Shown here: positions 1 to 10,355 of the stretch, in pieces
How the letters are laid out: each line of letters opens with the position of its first letter
How positions within the stretch are numbered: the first letter of the stretch is position 1
Assembly: GCA_013400975.1 (NCBI GenBank)
Contig: WBMZ01000246.1
Span: 24,325 to 88,324, forward strand
Direction: 5' to 3'
From: Atrichornis clamosus
Lineage: Eukaryota; Chordata; Aves; Passeriformes; Menuridae
DNA length: 64,000 bases
Made by a program: the position numbers and the translations under genes
Notes under the pieces: generated by a model
The model's input: the letters and a program-made list of their open reading frames with translations, nothing else
The model's database searches: none
Told to the model about the DNA's origin: nothing

Positions 1-361
1 ACGACAAATTTCATTAGTAATGAAATCTGAGAACTATGATTTGTGAGACCTATCATCATACTGGGATTGTGGTTATTTTAAAAGGAGAGTCATTATGGTA
101 GCTTGGGACATTTGAGGAATGTAATTTGCATGGTGGACTTCACATTCTGGTGCTTCTTTTTTGTTTTGGGGGTAAATCAACACCCAGCGTCACAATTTTC
201 AAACAGCTCATCTTACATGGTAGACCACAGTTTCAAAAAAGTTAGTGTTCATCACTTAAATACTTCTTTTGTTTCCAAAGTATAACTGGACCTTTTACAG
301 CTCCTGATTTCCAAAATAATTCTTTGAATGTACTAGGCCAAAACTAGTTATACACAGAGTA
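1..361. other. Non-coding flank, nothing recognised
   Basis: AT-rich sequence up to the start of the first CR1 copy. A 60-codon open frame on the plus strand has no recognisable domain and no splice or promoter context, so I treat it as chance. No repeat family was recognised here. Confidence 0.5.
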
Positions 362-1060
362 GAATCATAGAATCACTAAATGCTGTAGCCCTCAAAATTA
401 CCTTTGCAGCCTTCTCGGGACTTGCTCCAAAAGGTTCACGTCCCTCTTACATTGGAGGCCCCAGACCTGGATGCAGTACTCCAGGTGGGATCTCACAACA
501 GTGGAGTGAGGGGAAGACAGACATCTCCCTTGACCTGCTGCCAACACTGGTTTTTATGCAGTCCACATTTGGCTTCCCAGGCTGTCAGTGTGCATCGCCA
601 GGTCACATTGAGCTCATCAGTCTACACCCCCAAGTCTTTTTCCTCAGGGCTGCTCTCAATCCATTCACTGCCCAGCCTGGTTTTTGTGGTTGGGATTGAC
701 CCAATCCAGGTGCAGAACCTTGCACTTGGCCTTGTTGAACATAATGAGATTTGCACAGTCCCAGCTTTCAAGTCTGTCAAGGTCCTTCAGGAAGGCATCC
801 CTTCCCTCCAGCATGTCAACCACACTACACAACTCTCTGCCATTATCAGCCTTGCTGGGGGTGCACGTGATCCCACGGTTCATGTCACAGACAAAATGTT
901 AAACAGTGCCGGCCGCAATTCCAATCCCTGAGGAACACTACTTGTCACTGGTCTCAGCTTGGACATCGACACATCGACCACACCTCTTTGAGTGTAACCA
1001 TCTAGCCAATCCACTTAGTGGTCCATCCATCAAAACCATGTCTCTCCATTTGTGCCAAGC
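362..1060 (-). mobile_element. CR1 LINE fragment with decayed reverse transcriptase frame
   Basis: A 5'-truncated copy of the non-LTR retrotransposon CR1 in reverse orientation. The left edge carries the CR1 3' terminus (GAATCATAGAATCA). Read on the minus strand, the body has the order of the CR1 second open frame. First comes a segment resembling GPLSGLARWLH..KRCGRCVDV (about 1045-950). Then comes a palm-to-thumb segment with LEGRDAFLKDLDRLESW and FNKAKCKVLHL (about 830-700), followed by ESSPEEKDLGV (about 660-625). The frame is broken by stops and shifts, and the catalytic DD box is degraded: in the matching place the frame reads KADNG. The 3' untranslated part is almost missing between about 395 and 440, so the copy has an internal deletion. 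A plus-strand open frame of 175 codons (404-931) lies antisense across it and is an accident of the repeat. The right boundary is approximate. Certain as CR1; the subfamily is not assigned. Confidence 0.93.
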
Positions 1061-4000
1061 ACTTCTACTGCAGTAAATATTTCTAGAGCTGAAAATTTGA
1101 GACCCACACGTATGTGCATATTCATGCATAAATTAACCATCTACAAAGGAAAAAATAACCAGCTGAGTCAAAAGGAGAAAATGTTCCTGACATGCAATAT
1201 GCCACTTACTGAGAGAAAGAAGAGAAAGTAAATCCATCCAGGAAACATAATTTTTCTTGATGACGTAATACCTCCTGTCCCTTAAACACAGATATTTGCT
1301 TGTTTACTTTCCTTGGCTATATACCATGCCCCAGTCTACAACATAAAGTGAAAGGAGTTGCTTTTGTCTTGGAGTAAGAGGATTGACATGAGTTCTTCTT
1401 CAGCCCTTACTTTACTAAGACTTTAGACTGTGTTACCATTCTGAACTCTACTCTCAATAGCTAGTATGTACTGATTCTCTTAACCAAGGAGTTGAAAATC
1501 TCCCATGCCCCTATAGTCTGAGAAATGGGAAGAAATACCTGGAATTTCAGAATATTAAATTCCTAGAAGTTGCAGCCGTGGAATGTAAAAAGTTATAATG
1601 ACCTTGAGGGGAATTCTATTATGATGCTGTTTATGTATTTAAGGTCTACTAGCTCTGTATTATACAGTGTCACTTTACAGCCATATTCACACAGAATTAT
1701 AGAGCCTATTTTAACAGTGGTTCTCCTTTTGGCATTATACCCACAGAATAACGAAGTACTTGATATACACAGAGAAGAGAGATACATTTTTAGGCTACTC
1801 TGTAAAACGCAGTTGAAGCACCCTTATGAATCAGCATTGAATATTGGATCACTACCTTATTTGACTCTTCACTGATTTTGACTGGAACAGTCCCAGATTT
1901 CTTGACACAACTAATCCAGCTGCCTCTGACTAACACCAGAATTAACACTGCAAGGAGCACAGTGCTCATCCTCACCTCAAAATAAAAACAAAACTTTATA
2001 TACTTTAGTTTACTCACATATTTATTGCTAAAATTAAAATTTTAATGCAAAAATTTACATTTCTATGTTAGCCATTTCTGAGCATTGAAATCAGATCTAT
2101 GTTTAAATCAAATTTAAATGCATGGAGATTGCCACGAGGCTCCAATGATTTGTACTTATGCAAGCTTTCCTAGGAAATTCAAGACGAATCTTCAATCATT
2201 AACTTCCATGCTTTCTCTCTTGTAATTTAATCTTTTGTGGCATGAGGTTGCAGTCCTGATTTTAACACCCTTTCCATATAATGCACAATGTTCAAAGAAA
2301 TGGCAGAAATACAAAACATTAAGTAAAAGTTGCTGTAGAAGAGAATGTATAAGCAGCTTGGATTTCTTTTTCCTTCAAACGAAGAATCACAGTGTGAATT
2401 AGACTAAATGCCAAGAATAAAGTAACAGCTTAAAATGAACAGTTGAAATTAACAGGTGTTACAGCATATGTTATATTTAACCGCCAAGTATTTCACACCT
2501 TCATTAAAACCTTTCATGTCAAATTTAAGGCAATGTTAAAATAAAGACAAAAAGCATAGCTTAGAAATGGATAGCTAATCGTCAAGTTTCAGAATCAGGA
2601 TATAAGGTGGCAGAGAAATTCTCAGTTCATTTTATGTATGAATGTATCTTAACTGGGAAGACACTGAACTAGAGTATATCACACTCGATTTTAATTCAAG
2701 TGACTTTGTGTTTAACCTTTAGAAAGTAATATAACCTGCAAAGCATTTCAGTAGGGGAGATAATGGAACAACAATGCATGCCTGTTCTTGGGGTATAGAA
2801 AAGGCAAAACAGTGAGAGAGCAGTGAGATGCACAGACTGAATGCAGAAACACCTGGAAACCTGCACCCCAGAAATCTGGTACTGCTTTTGCTAATAAAAT
2901 CCACATGTTCTCCACTGAATTTTCAAGGTCTCAGAATCTGTCAGGACCATGTTAACTTCCGCAGTAAAGACATTTTTTTCTTCTAACAGAGTGGCTATGG
3001 CTAATTTGCTTTGGTTTGTTTCTCATTATTTTATGGTAGAATCGTATTTCATAACATGAGTAACAAGTAGTTTTTCTGTGCAGAACAAGGTATTTCTGAC
3101 TCTAATAATGTATTATGGAGGACTGCAGACCTGTAGTGATAGCAGAGACTTTGAATGGTAGATAACACATACAAGAGCAATTGCATAGGGCTTGAACACT
3201 AGAAATCCCACTTCTGTAAGCAACCCACAAATTGTCATTTAGAGAAATGCAGACCTTAAGGTGGACCATGTTTGTCTTAGGAGCAAAAAAGAGGAAAAAA
3301 AAGTACTATAGAGCATACAGAAAAGCCATCATGTATAATAAATTCAGCCGTAACATGGAATTAGAAATCAATGAAGAAAAATCAAAGTATACAAGAGTTT
3401 TAGCAAACATAAAAATAAGAGCAAGTGGATCCTAGTTACAGAGCTAAAAACCAAGCAGAGAATGGTACTCCAGGATAAATGGTACAAACTGAGAAGTGTG
3501 TGCATAACAACATTAACTTTATTATTGCTATTGTGGCTTATTCATCATAAAAGTATTCTTTCTTTTTATATAATAATTAGATATGAGTTAAGACTAATTC
3601 TTAGATGATGCCTTTAAGATTACATTCTTACAATCAATGATTACTTGGCTTTATAAATAAGGAGTATTTCCTCTTTGCCCACAGAAACCATTTTGGTCAT
3701 AACAAACTCCAAGCAGGAACACAGCATCAGCTGACAGAGACTCGTGCTGTTCCCCTATCCATAGCAAAACCTATTTGAAAATTCCACATGAGTTTTGTTC
3801 CTGCTGAAATCATCACAAATGAATTTTTAAGGAAGTATTCCCTATACAGAAATATTCCCTCACAAATTTTTATTTGGTTTGGCCATTTTTTTTTGTTTTC
3901 AGAAAGCAATATTGTTAAAAATGTCTAAATCAAAGGGCAGTGCATGCCTACATTATTTATGTCTTTTTATCTGCAATTTCGAATCACATGTTAAAGACTG

Positions 4001-4430
4001 ATTCCCTGGGTCACTGAGCCTGGAGTTGTTTTTATTGTGAGGTTATTATTCTGAGAGAGAATTGCAAACTTTGTAATGTATCCTACAAACATAGCTTTTA
4101 TTTTCACTTTTTTCCTCAGAAAAATGTGTAATAGGGAATGTTATCATTTATTTGCAGTCCAATAACACATAGAAGATCAAAGTTTTATTGATGGAGGTAT
4201 TATATGAATATATAACAAAAACACAACCCTCAGAATATTATAATCTTAATTCAGGTAAAGAGTCAGTATTTGGCTTCTCAAAACAAATACCATAGTCACA
4301 TCGTAGAAGTGAGAATTCTGTGAGCACGGGAGCATGCATCACCAGTGCACACTGCTTGCTTAATCAGTCCAAATAAGTTAGAATTTCAGAACTACAATAT
4401 TATTTAAAATTTTGAGGTGATAAATTGCAG
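1061..4430. other. Non-coding stretch without recognised features
   Basis: About 3.4 kb of AT-rich sequence between the first CR1 and the first LTR. Open frames reach about 100 codons (1570-1875, plus) but show no domain, no paired splice sites and no signal sequence. No repeat family was recognised, although very old decayed copies would be invisible to me. A short adenine-rich tract near 3280-3305 is ordinary. Confidence 0.45.
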
Positions 4431-5011
4431 TGATTTGGCCTTGGCTGGGTGCCAGGTGCCCACTAAGCCACTCTACCACTCCCCTTCCCAGTGGGGCAGG
4501 AGAGAGAATAAGATGGAAAACAACTCTTGGGTTGAGATAAAAGCAGTTTACTAAAGCAAAAAGAACAAAGAACAAGCGAGAGTTTGCACATGCATATGCA
4601 AAAGGAAAAGTTAATCTCTACTTCCCATCAGCAAGCAATGTTTGGACACTTCCCAGGAAGCAGGGCCTCAGCACATGGAGTGGTTGCTCTAGAAGGCAAA
4701 CATTGCAGAGTAACAAATGCACCCCCTTCTTCCTCTCTCCCTGAGTTTTTATATCTGAGTTGACATTATATGGTATGGAATGATTGATTGGTTGGTTGAT
4801 TTGGGTCAGCTGGCCTGGCTGTGTCCCCTCCCAGGATCTTGCCCACTCCCCGCCCTCCTGATGGGGGAAGGAGTGTCAGAGGGACAACACTTCACAGCAG
4901 TAGCCAAAACACTGGCGTGTTATCAACACCCTTCCAGCTACCAGTGCAAAGCACAGCACTGTGAGGACTGCTAAGGGAAAGGTGAGCTCTATCTCGATCA
5001 GACTCAATACA
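4431..5011 (-). mobile_element. Solo LTR of an avian endogenous retrovirus
   Basis: A long terminal repeat of about 580 bases on the minus strand, bounded by TG at 4431 and CA at 5011. It matches the layout of a common avian ERV LTR. Landmarks on the plus strand are the inverted 3' end (TTGGCCTTGGCTGGGTGCCA, from 4434), a GTTGAGATAAA block, and a sequence near 4547-4552 that reads AGTAAA on the sense strand in place of the poly(A) signal. A TATA-like ATATAAAAA lies at about 4745-4753 on the sense strand. The U3 end near 4900-5010 contains TGTTATCAACAC. No gag, pol or env sequence flanks it, so it is a solo LTR left by recombination. I could not find a matching target-site duplication (left flank TTGCAG, right flank TAAATA). 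The family name is not certain. It is homologous to the LTR at 7673-8269. Confidence 0.85.
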
Positions 5012-5314
5012 TAAATAAATATTTGAAGTACTATTTCCTTGTCAGAAAACTTCAAAGGAAATATTTTAGTTTAGCACATAATTAAAGAAATTGGTACCAT
5101 TCCTTGTACAAATTGCTTTCTGGCATATGCGGCTATGCCAAAGGACAATTCAAGAATACAAAATCAGGCATCTTCCAAAAAACAGTTAATTCAGGGAATT
5201 TTTATTCCCATTCTGGAAGTTGTTCTAGAACTCAATTCCTCTGGTAGCTTTATGAATGCATTATGATAATGCAATTCTAAAATATTTATTTTAGCTAATA
5301 CCTATTTCATTTAG
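5012..5314. other. Non-coding spacer between LTR and exon-like segment
   Basis: AT-rich spacer. It contains TTTATT near 5285-5290, which reads AATAAA on the minus strand about 650 bases beyond the candidate stop codon at 5942. It could serve as a poly(A) signal if that terminal exon is real. Confidence 0.3.
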
Positions 5315-5376
5315 ATGAACCAAAACAGTGCTGAAGACTCCTGTAAAGAAGAGAATGGGAATGGAATCAGAAAAAA
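5315..5376 (+). other. Exon-like segment, plus strand (tentative)
   Basis: The segment follows a pyrimidine-containing TTTCATTTAG, which is acceptor-like. It reads ATG followed by a hydrophilic peptide (MNQNSAEDSCKEENGNGIRK) and ends before GTATGT, an acceptable donor. It is 62 bases, phase 2. The acidic and asparagine-rich composition is more protein-like than most short frames here. It could be the first coding exon or an alternative exon of a gene running to the right, but no partner exon was found and the peptide is not recognised. One such arrangement is expected by chance in a window this size, so confidence is low. Confidence 0.15.
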
Positions 5377-5941
5377 GTATGTTAATCATTTTGGATTTTG
5401 AAAGAAAGCAAAGTAATATTTTTTTCTTTTTTCAAATGGATGTTTTTAAAGTACATTGTCCTTAGCCAATGAAGAAATGTGAGGGGAACTCTTAGACACG
5501 TAGCCAAGTGAGAATACATATCTCTACTCCTAATTAGCTTATTTTTTAACTTTGATTAAATCATAATAATCTAAGTTTCAAAAGGTGACTGAGCAAACTT
5601 TTCCACTTTTCTAATCTTTTTCTTTGACTGATTTTTTAAAATAAGATATGTTATGACATAGTCTTTATATTCTGGGTTGGGGTTTCTCTTCCTTTTCCCT
5701 TCCATTCCCTGATTTCCCTAAGCTGTTGAACTGGACAGCTATTTCAGCTGGTGGAGCAAATCAACATCTGAATAAAATCCAATAAAAATACAGTTACTGA
5801 ACTAAAGTTATTTCTTCCATTAGAAGATTGTTGGGTGCATTCTTTTTCTTGAAAAGCTATTGTTTTCTGAGGTTGGAAATGCTTTCCATTTAATTTTTTT
5901 CTATTTTCAATGAACAGATAAACAAGTAGTGATTTTCCCAT

Positions 5942-6022
5942 CTATTGCTTTTCGTTGGCTCCAGTGCTCTTCTTCTTTGTCAGCTCCTCTGCTTTCTTCT
6001 CCTTTTCATACCACTTTTTCAA
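5942..6022 (-). CDS. Candidate 3'-terminal coding exon, lysine/glutamate-rich C-terminus
   Basis: Read on the minus strand, a TTTTTTTAAATTTTCAAG acceptor-like sequence ends at 6023. It is followed by 26 sense codons and TAG at 5942-5944. The peptide begins LKKWYEKEKKAEELTKKKST and closes with GANEKQ. The codons are GC-richer than the surroundings (GAG, CTG, AAG, GCC). The highly charged tail would suit a cytosolic C-terminus after a membrane helix or a short coiled coil; that is inference. The following 650 bases would be 3' untranslated sequence, with an AATAAA on the minus strand at about 5285-5290. I do not recognise the gene. No convincing upstream exon was found on the minus strand: the CAG/GTAAGT donor at about 6204 would leave an intron of only about 180 bases, and its frame is closed just upstream. 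If real, a gene enters from the right and ends here, and much of the window would be its introns. Confidence 0.3.
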   Translation of the reverse strand: MKKWYEKEKKAEELTKKKSTGANEKQ

Positions 6023-6204
6023 CTTGAAAATTTAAAAAAACAATTGAAATAACAAAAAACTGGATAACAATTATTAAAAATAAAATATGCATATATATAT
6101 TTAAATATATAGAATATTTTATATTTTTTCCATACCCATTTTTTCCCCAGAGGCTTTTAGAAATCCCATGGTAAGTCTACTTAGCCTTCAAGTAGTCTAC
6201 TTAC

Positions 6205-7298
6205 CTGTGAGGTTAAAACAAAAAAGAGATAGCAAGAAGAGGCTCAAAGTATCACTGATAATACAGATTTTTAAAGTTTTCATTGTGTCCTCAATCTTCA
6301 ACCACTGTCACAGAGACTTTGTTACATTATGGTTGCATAGTTAACTAAATATGTCAAATTATTTTTCACTGCCTACTTGATACCAGATAAGGCATCATCA
6401 ATCACCATATCACAAAAAACCACGCAATAAATAGTACTGAACTTGTACAAGAGCTCAGCCAGAGTGCCAGAGTGGCCCATCCATAGAGAGGGGTCTTGGT
6501 AGTCAGGTTTACAAACATTTATACCTTTGGAGATTTGAATTATCATTGCTCCTTTATCACATATGACTAAACAATAAGCTTAATTTCACCATTATACCTA
6601 TACTTTGTTTATTGTCAGCACTAAATCTGCAATGAAATTATTAGTGAGGGAAAGACTCTGATCTCTATGTTCTCCTGTTGGCTTTTTCAAGAGAAAATAT
6701 CAGCGCTATGGAGACAGAAAACTCTGACAAGTTTGATAGACTTCAAAATGGGAATTTGCACGGATGGAGATATAAAAATACAGACTGAGGCCTTCTGCTA
6801 AAATCTGAACAGTCTGGTTTCTGCTCTTTTAAACAGAACTTGGACAGGGGAGCTGACCACAATAAAACAGAACTTCAGTGCTTTCCTGTCAATCTAAATT
6901 CATCATATGGAACCTATCATTCAAATCATATTCCCAAGAGCAACTAAACCAGAGCAGAAGGATTCCACATTTTCTAACAAGTTCTATTGAGTGAGTGTAA
7001 TTCTGCATTTTAATTATATTTTTAAATGATTTTGAATGTGGCATCTTAAAAAAAAAAAGAATCCTTATAAAATGTTTTTAAAAATCAATTTCATATGTTT
7101 TAGCAGCATGGTTTGGCTTGTAAAAATTCTGGACAATCACAAAATATATTTCCCTCTGAATGGAAAACACACGGGACAAGCATCCTCTGTGTTACAAAAA
7201 TGAGTCACAGGCTACTCCCAGCTGGGTGGCTTGATGCTGCCAAATGTTTTTTGATTCTAGTAAGACACAGAAACATCAAATTTTTTTAACCCAGCATT
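6205..7298. other. Non-coding stretch without recognised features
   Basis: AT-rich, with an AT-only patch just before it (about 6075-6125) and an adenine run near 7047-7060. No open frame with support and no recognised repeat. Confidence 0.4.
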
Positions 7299-7400
7299 TG
7301 TGTATAAATAATATCTTTCCAAAATATCAGCATTTTCTATTTTGAGATTGGATGAGTAACCTGTGTTTAGCACAGCAGGCAGACCTTGTGCTGTCAAAAG
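7299..7400 (+). repeat. Unclassified dispersed repeat, copy 1
   Basis: About 100 bases clearly similar, in the same orientation, to 10251-10355. Shared blocks in order are TGTGTATAAAT, AAATATC(A/T)GCATTTTCTATTT, AACCTGTGTTT, GC(A/G)CAGCAGG and TGCTGTCA. The spacing differs by only a few bases, so the two share descent. I do not recognise the family. Confidence 0.6.
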
Positions 7401-7672
7401 CCAACACATGCTTAGTTCAGGAAGAAGCCTTTACCATAAGGTCCCCAAAGAGCACTGGTATTTCTAAAGGACCAGTACTCCACCGTCCATTGCTTTAAGA
7501 TTGATCTTTTTGAGACACCTGAAAAGATTTCTCTTTTTCGGAGTGACACTTAAACCAGCTGAGTAAACTTTCTGAGTGGTCTCTGAGTTCCCCTAAGCTG
7601 AAGATCCATGAAAAGAGGTCCACACATGCAGCTGGCTATTTACTCAACTGAAGATCCAAGAAAGTGAGCACC

Positions 7673-8269
7673 TGTTGTGCTGAGTTTGACTGGACTTGTG
7701 TTAATTTCCTTCATTGTAGCTTGTATGGGAATATGATTTGGATTTGTACTGAAAACAGTTCTGACAACACAGGGATGATTTAGTTATTACTGAGCAGCAT
7801 TTACGCAGCATCAAAGTCTTTTATGGTCCTCAGATTACTGAGCCAGGAGGAGTTTGGGGGAGCACAAATAGGTGGAAGGGGACACAGATGGGATAGGAGA
7901 CCCCAGTTGACCCAAATGATATCCCAGATCATTAGGCATCATGGTCAGCACATAGAGCTCAGGGAAGAAGAAGGAAAGGGAGGGGACAGTCAGAGTGTGG
8001 TATCTGTCTTCCCAAGTCACCATTATGTGTGATGGAGCCCAACTTTTCTAGGGATGGCTGAACACATTTCTGTCCATGGGAAGTGTTGAATGAATTCCTT
8101 GCTTTGTTTTTCTTGCATGTGTGGCTTTTGCTTTGCCTATGAAATCATCTTATCTCAACCCATGGGCTTTCTCACTTGTACTCTTCTGAGTCTCTCCCCA
8201 ATTCCACTAGCAGGATGTGAGTGGGTGACTGTGTGGGGCTGAGTGGCCAGCTGGGGTTTAACCACAACA
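7673..8269 (+). mobile_element. Solo LTR of an avian endogenous retrovirus
   Basis: About 597 bases, TG at 7673 to CA at 8269, in sense orientation. Order of landmarks: U3 start TGTTGTGCTGAGTTTGACTG; a GGAAGGGGACACAG block (about 7875-7888); a degraded TATA region in CAGCACATAGAGCTC (about 7947-7960); R/U5 sequence TTCCCAAGTCACC and GTGATGGAGCCC; a degraded poly(A) signal (ATGAAA, about 8139-8144); then TTATCTCAACCCA and the end GGGGTTTAACCACAACA. No proviral coding region lies beside it, so it is a solo LTR. Flanks do not give an obvious target-site duplication (GCACC against CTTCC). It aligns along most of its length with the reverse complement of 4431-5011. An open frame at 7823-8032 lies inside it and is meaningless. 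Confidence 0.88.
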
Positions 8270-9985
8270 CTTCCTAAGTGTCAGAGGAATCCCAAAAATC
8301 CCAGAATTGTAATATATTAGGTTGGTTCCATTTCTAATACATAGTAGAGGAAAATAATGAACTGTCCATGAAAGGTGGATATCTATCTTAGTATTCAAAG
8401 AGAAGCCTGGGGTGTTTTGCATCCAGCAAGGACCATCATGCAATTTGTAGAAATTTAGAGGTAAATGAATTATTTGCTCTTCCCACATTTGTCTTCTGTA
8501 AAGCCTCTCTTCCATTATTTTAGGCTTGCTGTGCTAAATCCTTGTCCCACCTCTGTCAGGAGGTTGCTGGTCCCATGCAGCACAGACAGCTCAGTTCCAG
8601 ATACCCTCCAGCGTGGGTGCAGACCTCCCACTTAGCCATGTGCAGTGCACACTGCCAGTAGGAATTACCCTAGACTTGGAGACAAGAGACCACTGCAAAA
8701 AGTCCGTGACTCCCTCTAAGAACCTTATGAAGACCACTTACCATGACTGCTGGAGCCTCACAGTTTTAAAATACACATATGCTGGGGGAGGGAGGGGTTG
8801 AATTCCTGTGCAAAGACAAGTAACAGGGCCTCAGAGCTTAAAAGCAAATATTAAGACCCTATTTAAAACATCTGTTCCATTCTCTGACTTTCTGGGTAAT
8901 AACTGACTCAAGTGGAAAGGTCACTGGCTGGCTACCGGCAAACTGGGTTTTTTTAAAATACGTTAATATTGGTCAAATGTGTTAGTGTAAACACACGTGT
9001 TCCTCCTGCTAATTTGTCCTCTCAGGGACTGAGGCGATGACAAAGGAAGCAATCCTGGAACAACTGGCATCCCTGTGCATAGGCACCTGCTTCCAAATCC
9101 CCAAGTGTTGCTACAAGCAATTGAGATGGCAGTTCATGTGCCTTGAATCCTTTTCACCTCCTGCCTGCAGAAGCACAGCTTGACCAGAAATAGCCCAGTG
9201 AGTATGGAAAGAAATGAGTTCATCTTCACATCTTGTGCTTTAAGCTTTGTCTTGGGGCTCATAGCAATTTCTCTGCTGTAGATTACATGGCTGGGTACCT
9301 TTGGGATCCCTTCCCAATTTAAAAAGGCCAAGGGAGAAGCACATAAAAAATGAACTCTTCCTGGCATCTGATTCAACACATTGTTTAGTCACATGTTTCT
9401 CCATCTCGCTCCAACACAGAGCCAGAGAAATATACAGTTCAGTAGAGTTTGTGAATATTTTTGCCATCGGCTGGAATTATCGTATTTCCTGCAATGAAGA
9501 ACTGAGGGATGGTTTTGCCTGTCTACCAGCTCCATTGGCAAACATCTTAGAAATATACTCACCTCTATAAACTAACTATTATTTTATTTTAATTGTCATT
9601 CTCTTTCTAGTTTTCTTGTATGATATATCAGCACTGCCTTTTATGTCTAGTGATCAGAATATTAATGCCCGGTGATTGGTATTTTCCAAGTGAAAGAACC
9701 CACTGTGGACATGGAAGGCCTTGATTTGCAGATCATAGCCCATGTGAGATTCCAGATGTTGGAAATTTCACAGATGTTTCATACATACATGTATACTTGT
9801 GTGTCTGTGTATGTAAATTATATTAAACACATTCCATGTTCAGTTTTGGTTAATGCTGGAGACAGGATATAGGACTCTAAAAGCTTATACTCTATTGGTT
9901 TGACTGAGTAAAACATTTTTTATTCACTTTTAGACTAAAAAAACCCATAAAAATATCAAATTCCTGCTTTTCAGCTCCTGTTTTT
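8270..9985. other. Non-coding stretch without recognised features
   Basis: About 1.7 kb. Overlapping short frames on both strands at 9134-9570 have no domains. The sequence around 9010-9130 is somewhat less AT-rich but matches nothing I know. Confidence 0.4.
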
Positions 9986-10150
9986 TACTTATGCACTGCA
10001 AATTTGTGCTGCTGGCCCTTGTGCAAAGGACAAATTAGAGTGTCCATGAGAAAGGCATCTTGATAGAAACAGCTTCAGCACTGAAAAATTCTTCACAGAT
10101 GAATTAAAGTTGTGTGGTTTTCTATTGCCCTTCAAAAAAAAAAAAAAAAA
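9986..10150 (+). other. Possible 3' end of a processed retrosequence
   Basis: ATTAAA at 10103-10108 is followed 25 bases later by an uninterrupted run of 17 adenines (10134-10150). This is the arrangement left when a polyadenylated transcript is reverse-transcribed and inserted. The upstream bases contain no recognisable coding sequence, and I could not find a flanking duplication. CR1 does not normally copy poly(A) RNAs, so such insertions are rare in birds. A chance adenine run after an AT-rich hexamer is the main alternative. Confidence 0.25.
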
Positions 10151-10250
10151 GAAGATGAAGAAAAGAAATGTCACTATGCACTACATCCCTTTGACAAAAG
10201 AAAAGCAGAGCAGGTTTTTCTTTGTTTTTTCCTGTTTCTGCAGCAGCTTC

Positions 10251-10355
10251 TGTGTATAAATTTTACATTTTCTTAAATATCTGCATTTTCTATTTCAGGT
10301 TTGAGCTGATAACCTGTGTTTTTGCGCAGCAGGAAAACCTCATGCTGTCACAAAC
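10251..10355 (+). repeat. Unclassified dispersed repeat, copy 2
   Basis: Second copy of the roughly 100-base sequence at 7299-7400, about 2.95 kb away, direct orientation. It is diverged by scattered substitutions and small indels, which points to two old insertions of one family or an old local duplication. Confidence 0.6.

Noticed and set aside
404..931. A 175-codon plus-strand open frame, the longest in the window.
   Set aside because: It lies antisense across a CR1 copy whose reverse transcriptase segments read on the other strand.
6168..6290. A minus-strand ATG-led hydrophobic peptide ending at a CAG/GTAAGT donor (near 6204), just upstream of the candidate terminal exon.
   Set aside because: In the frame that would join to 5942-6022 there is a stop a few codons upstream. 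The signal-peptide-like frame joins out of phase and gives an early stop. The pyrimidine-rich run fits an acceptor better than coding sequence.
5012..7672. Internal proviral sequence between the two LTRs.
   Set aside because: The LTRs are inverted relative to each other, and the DNA between shows no gag, pol or env similarity.
7823..8032. Overlapping frames on both strands with glycine- and arginine-rich peptide.
   Set aside because: They lie inside the plus-strand LTR, which has no coding function there.
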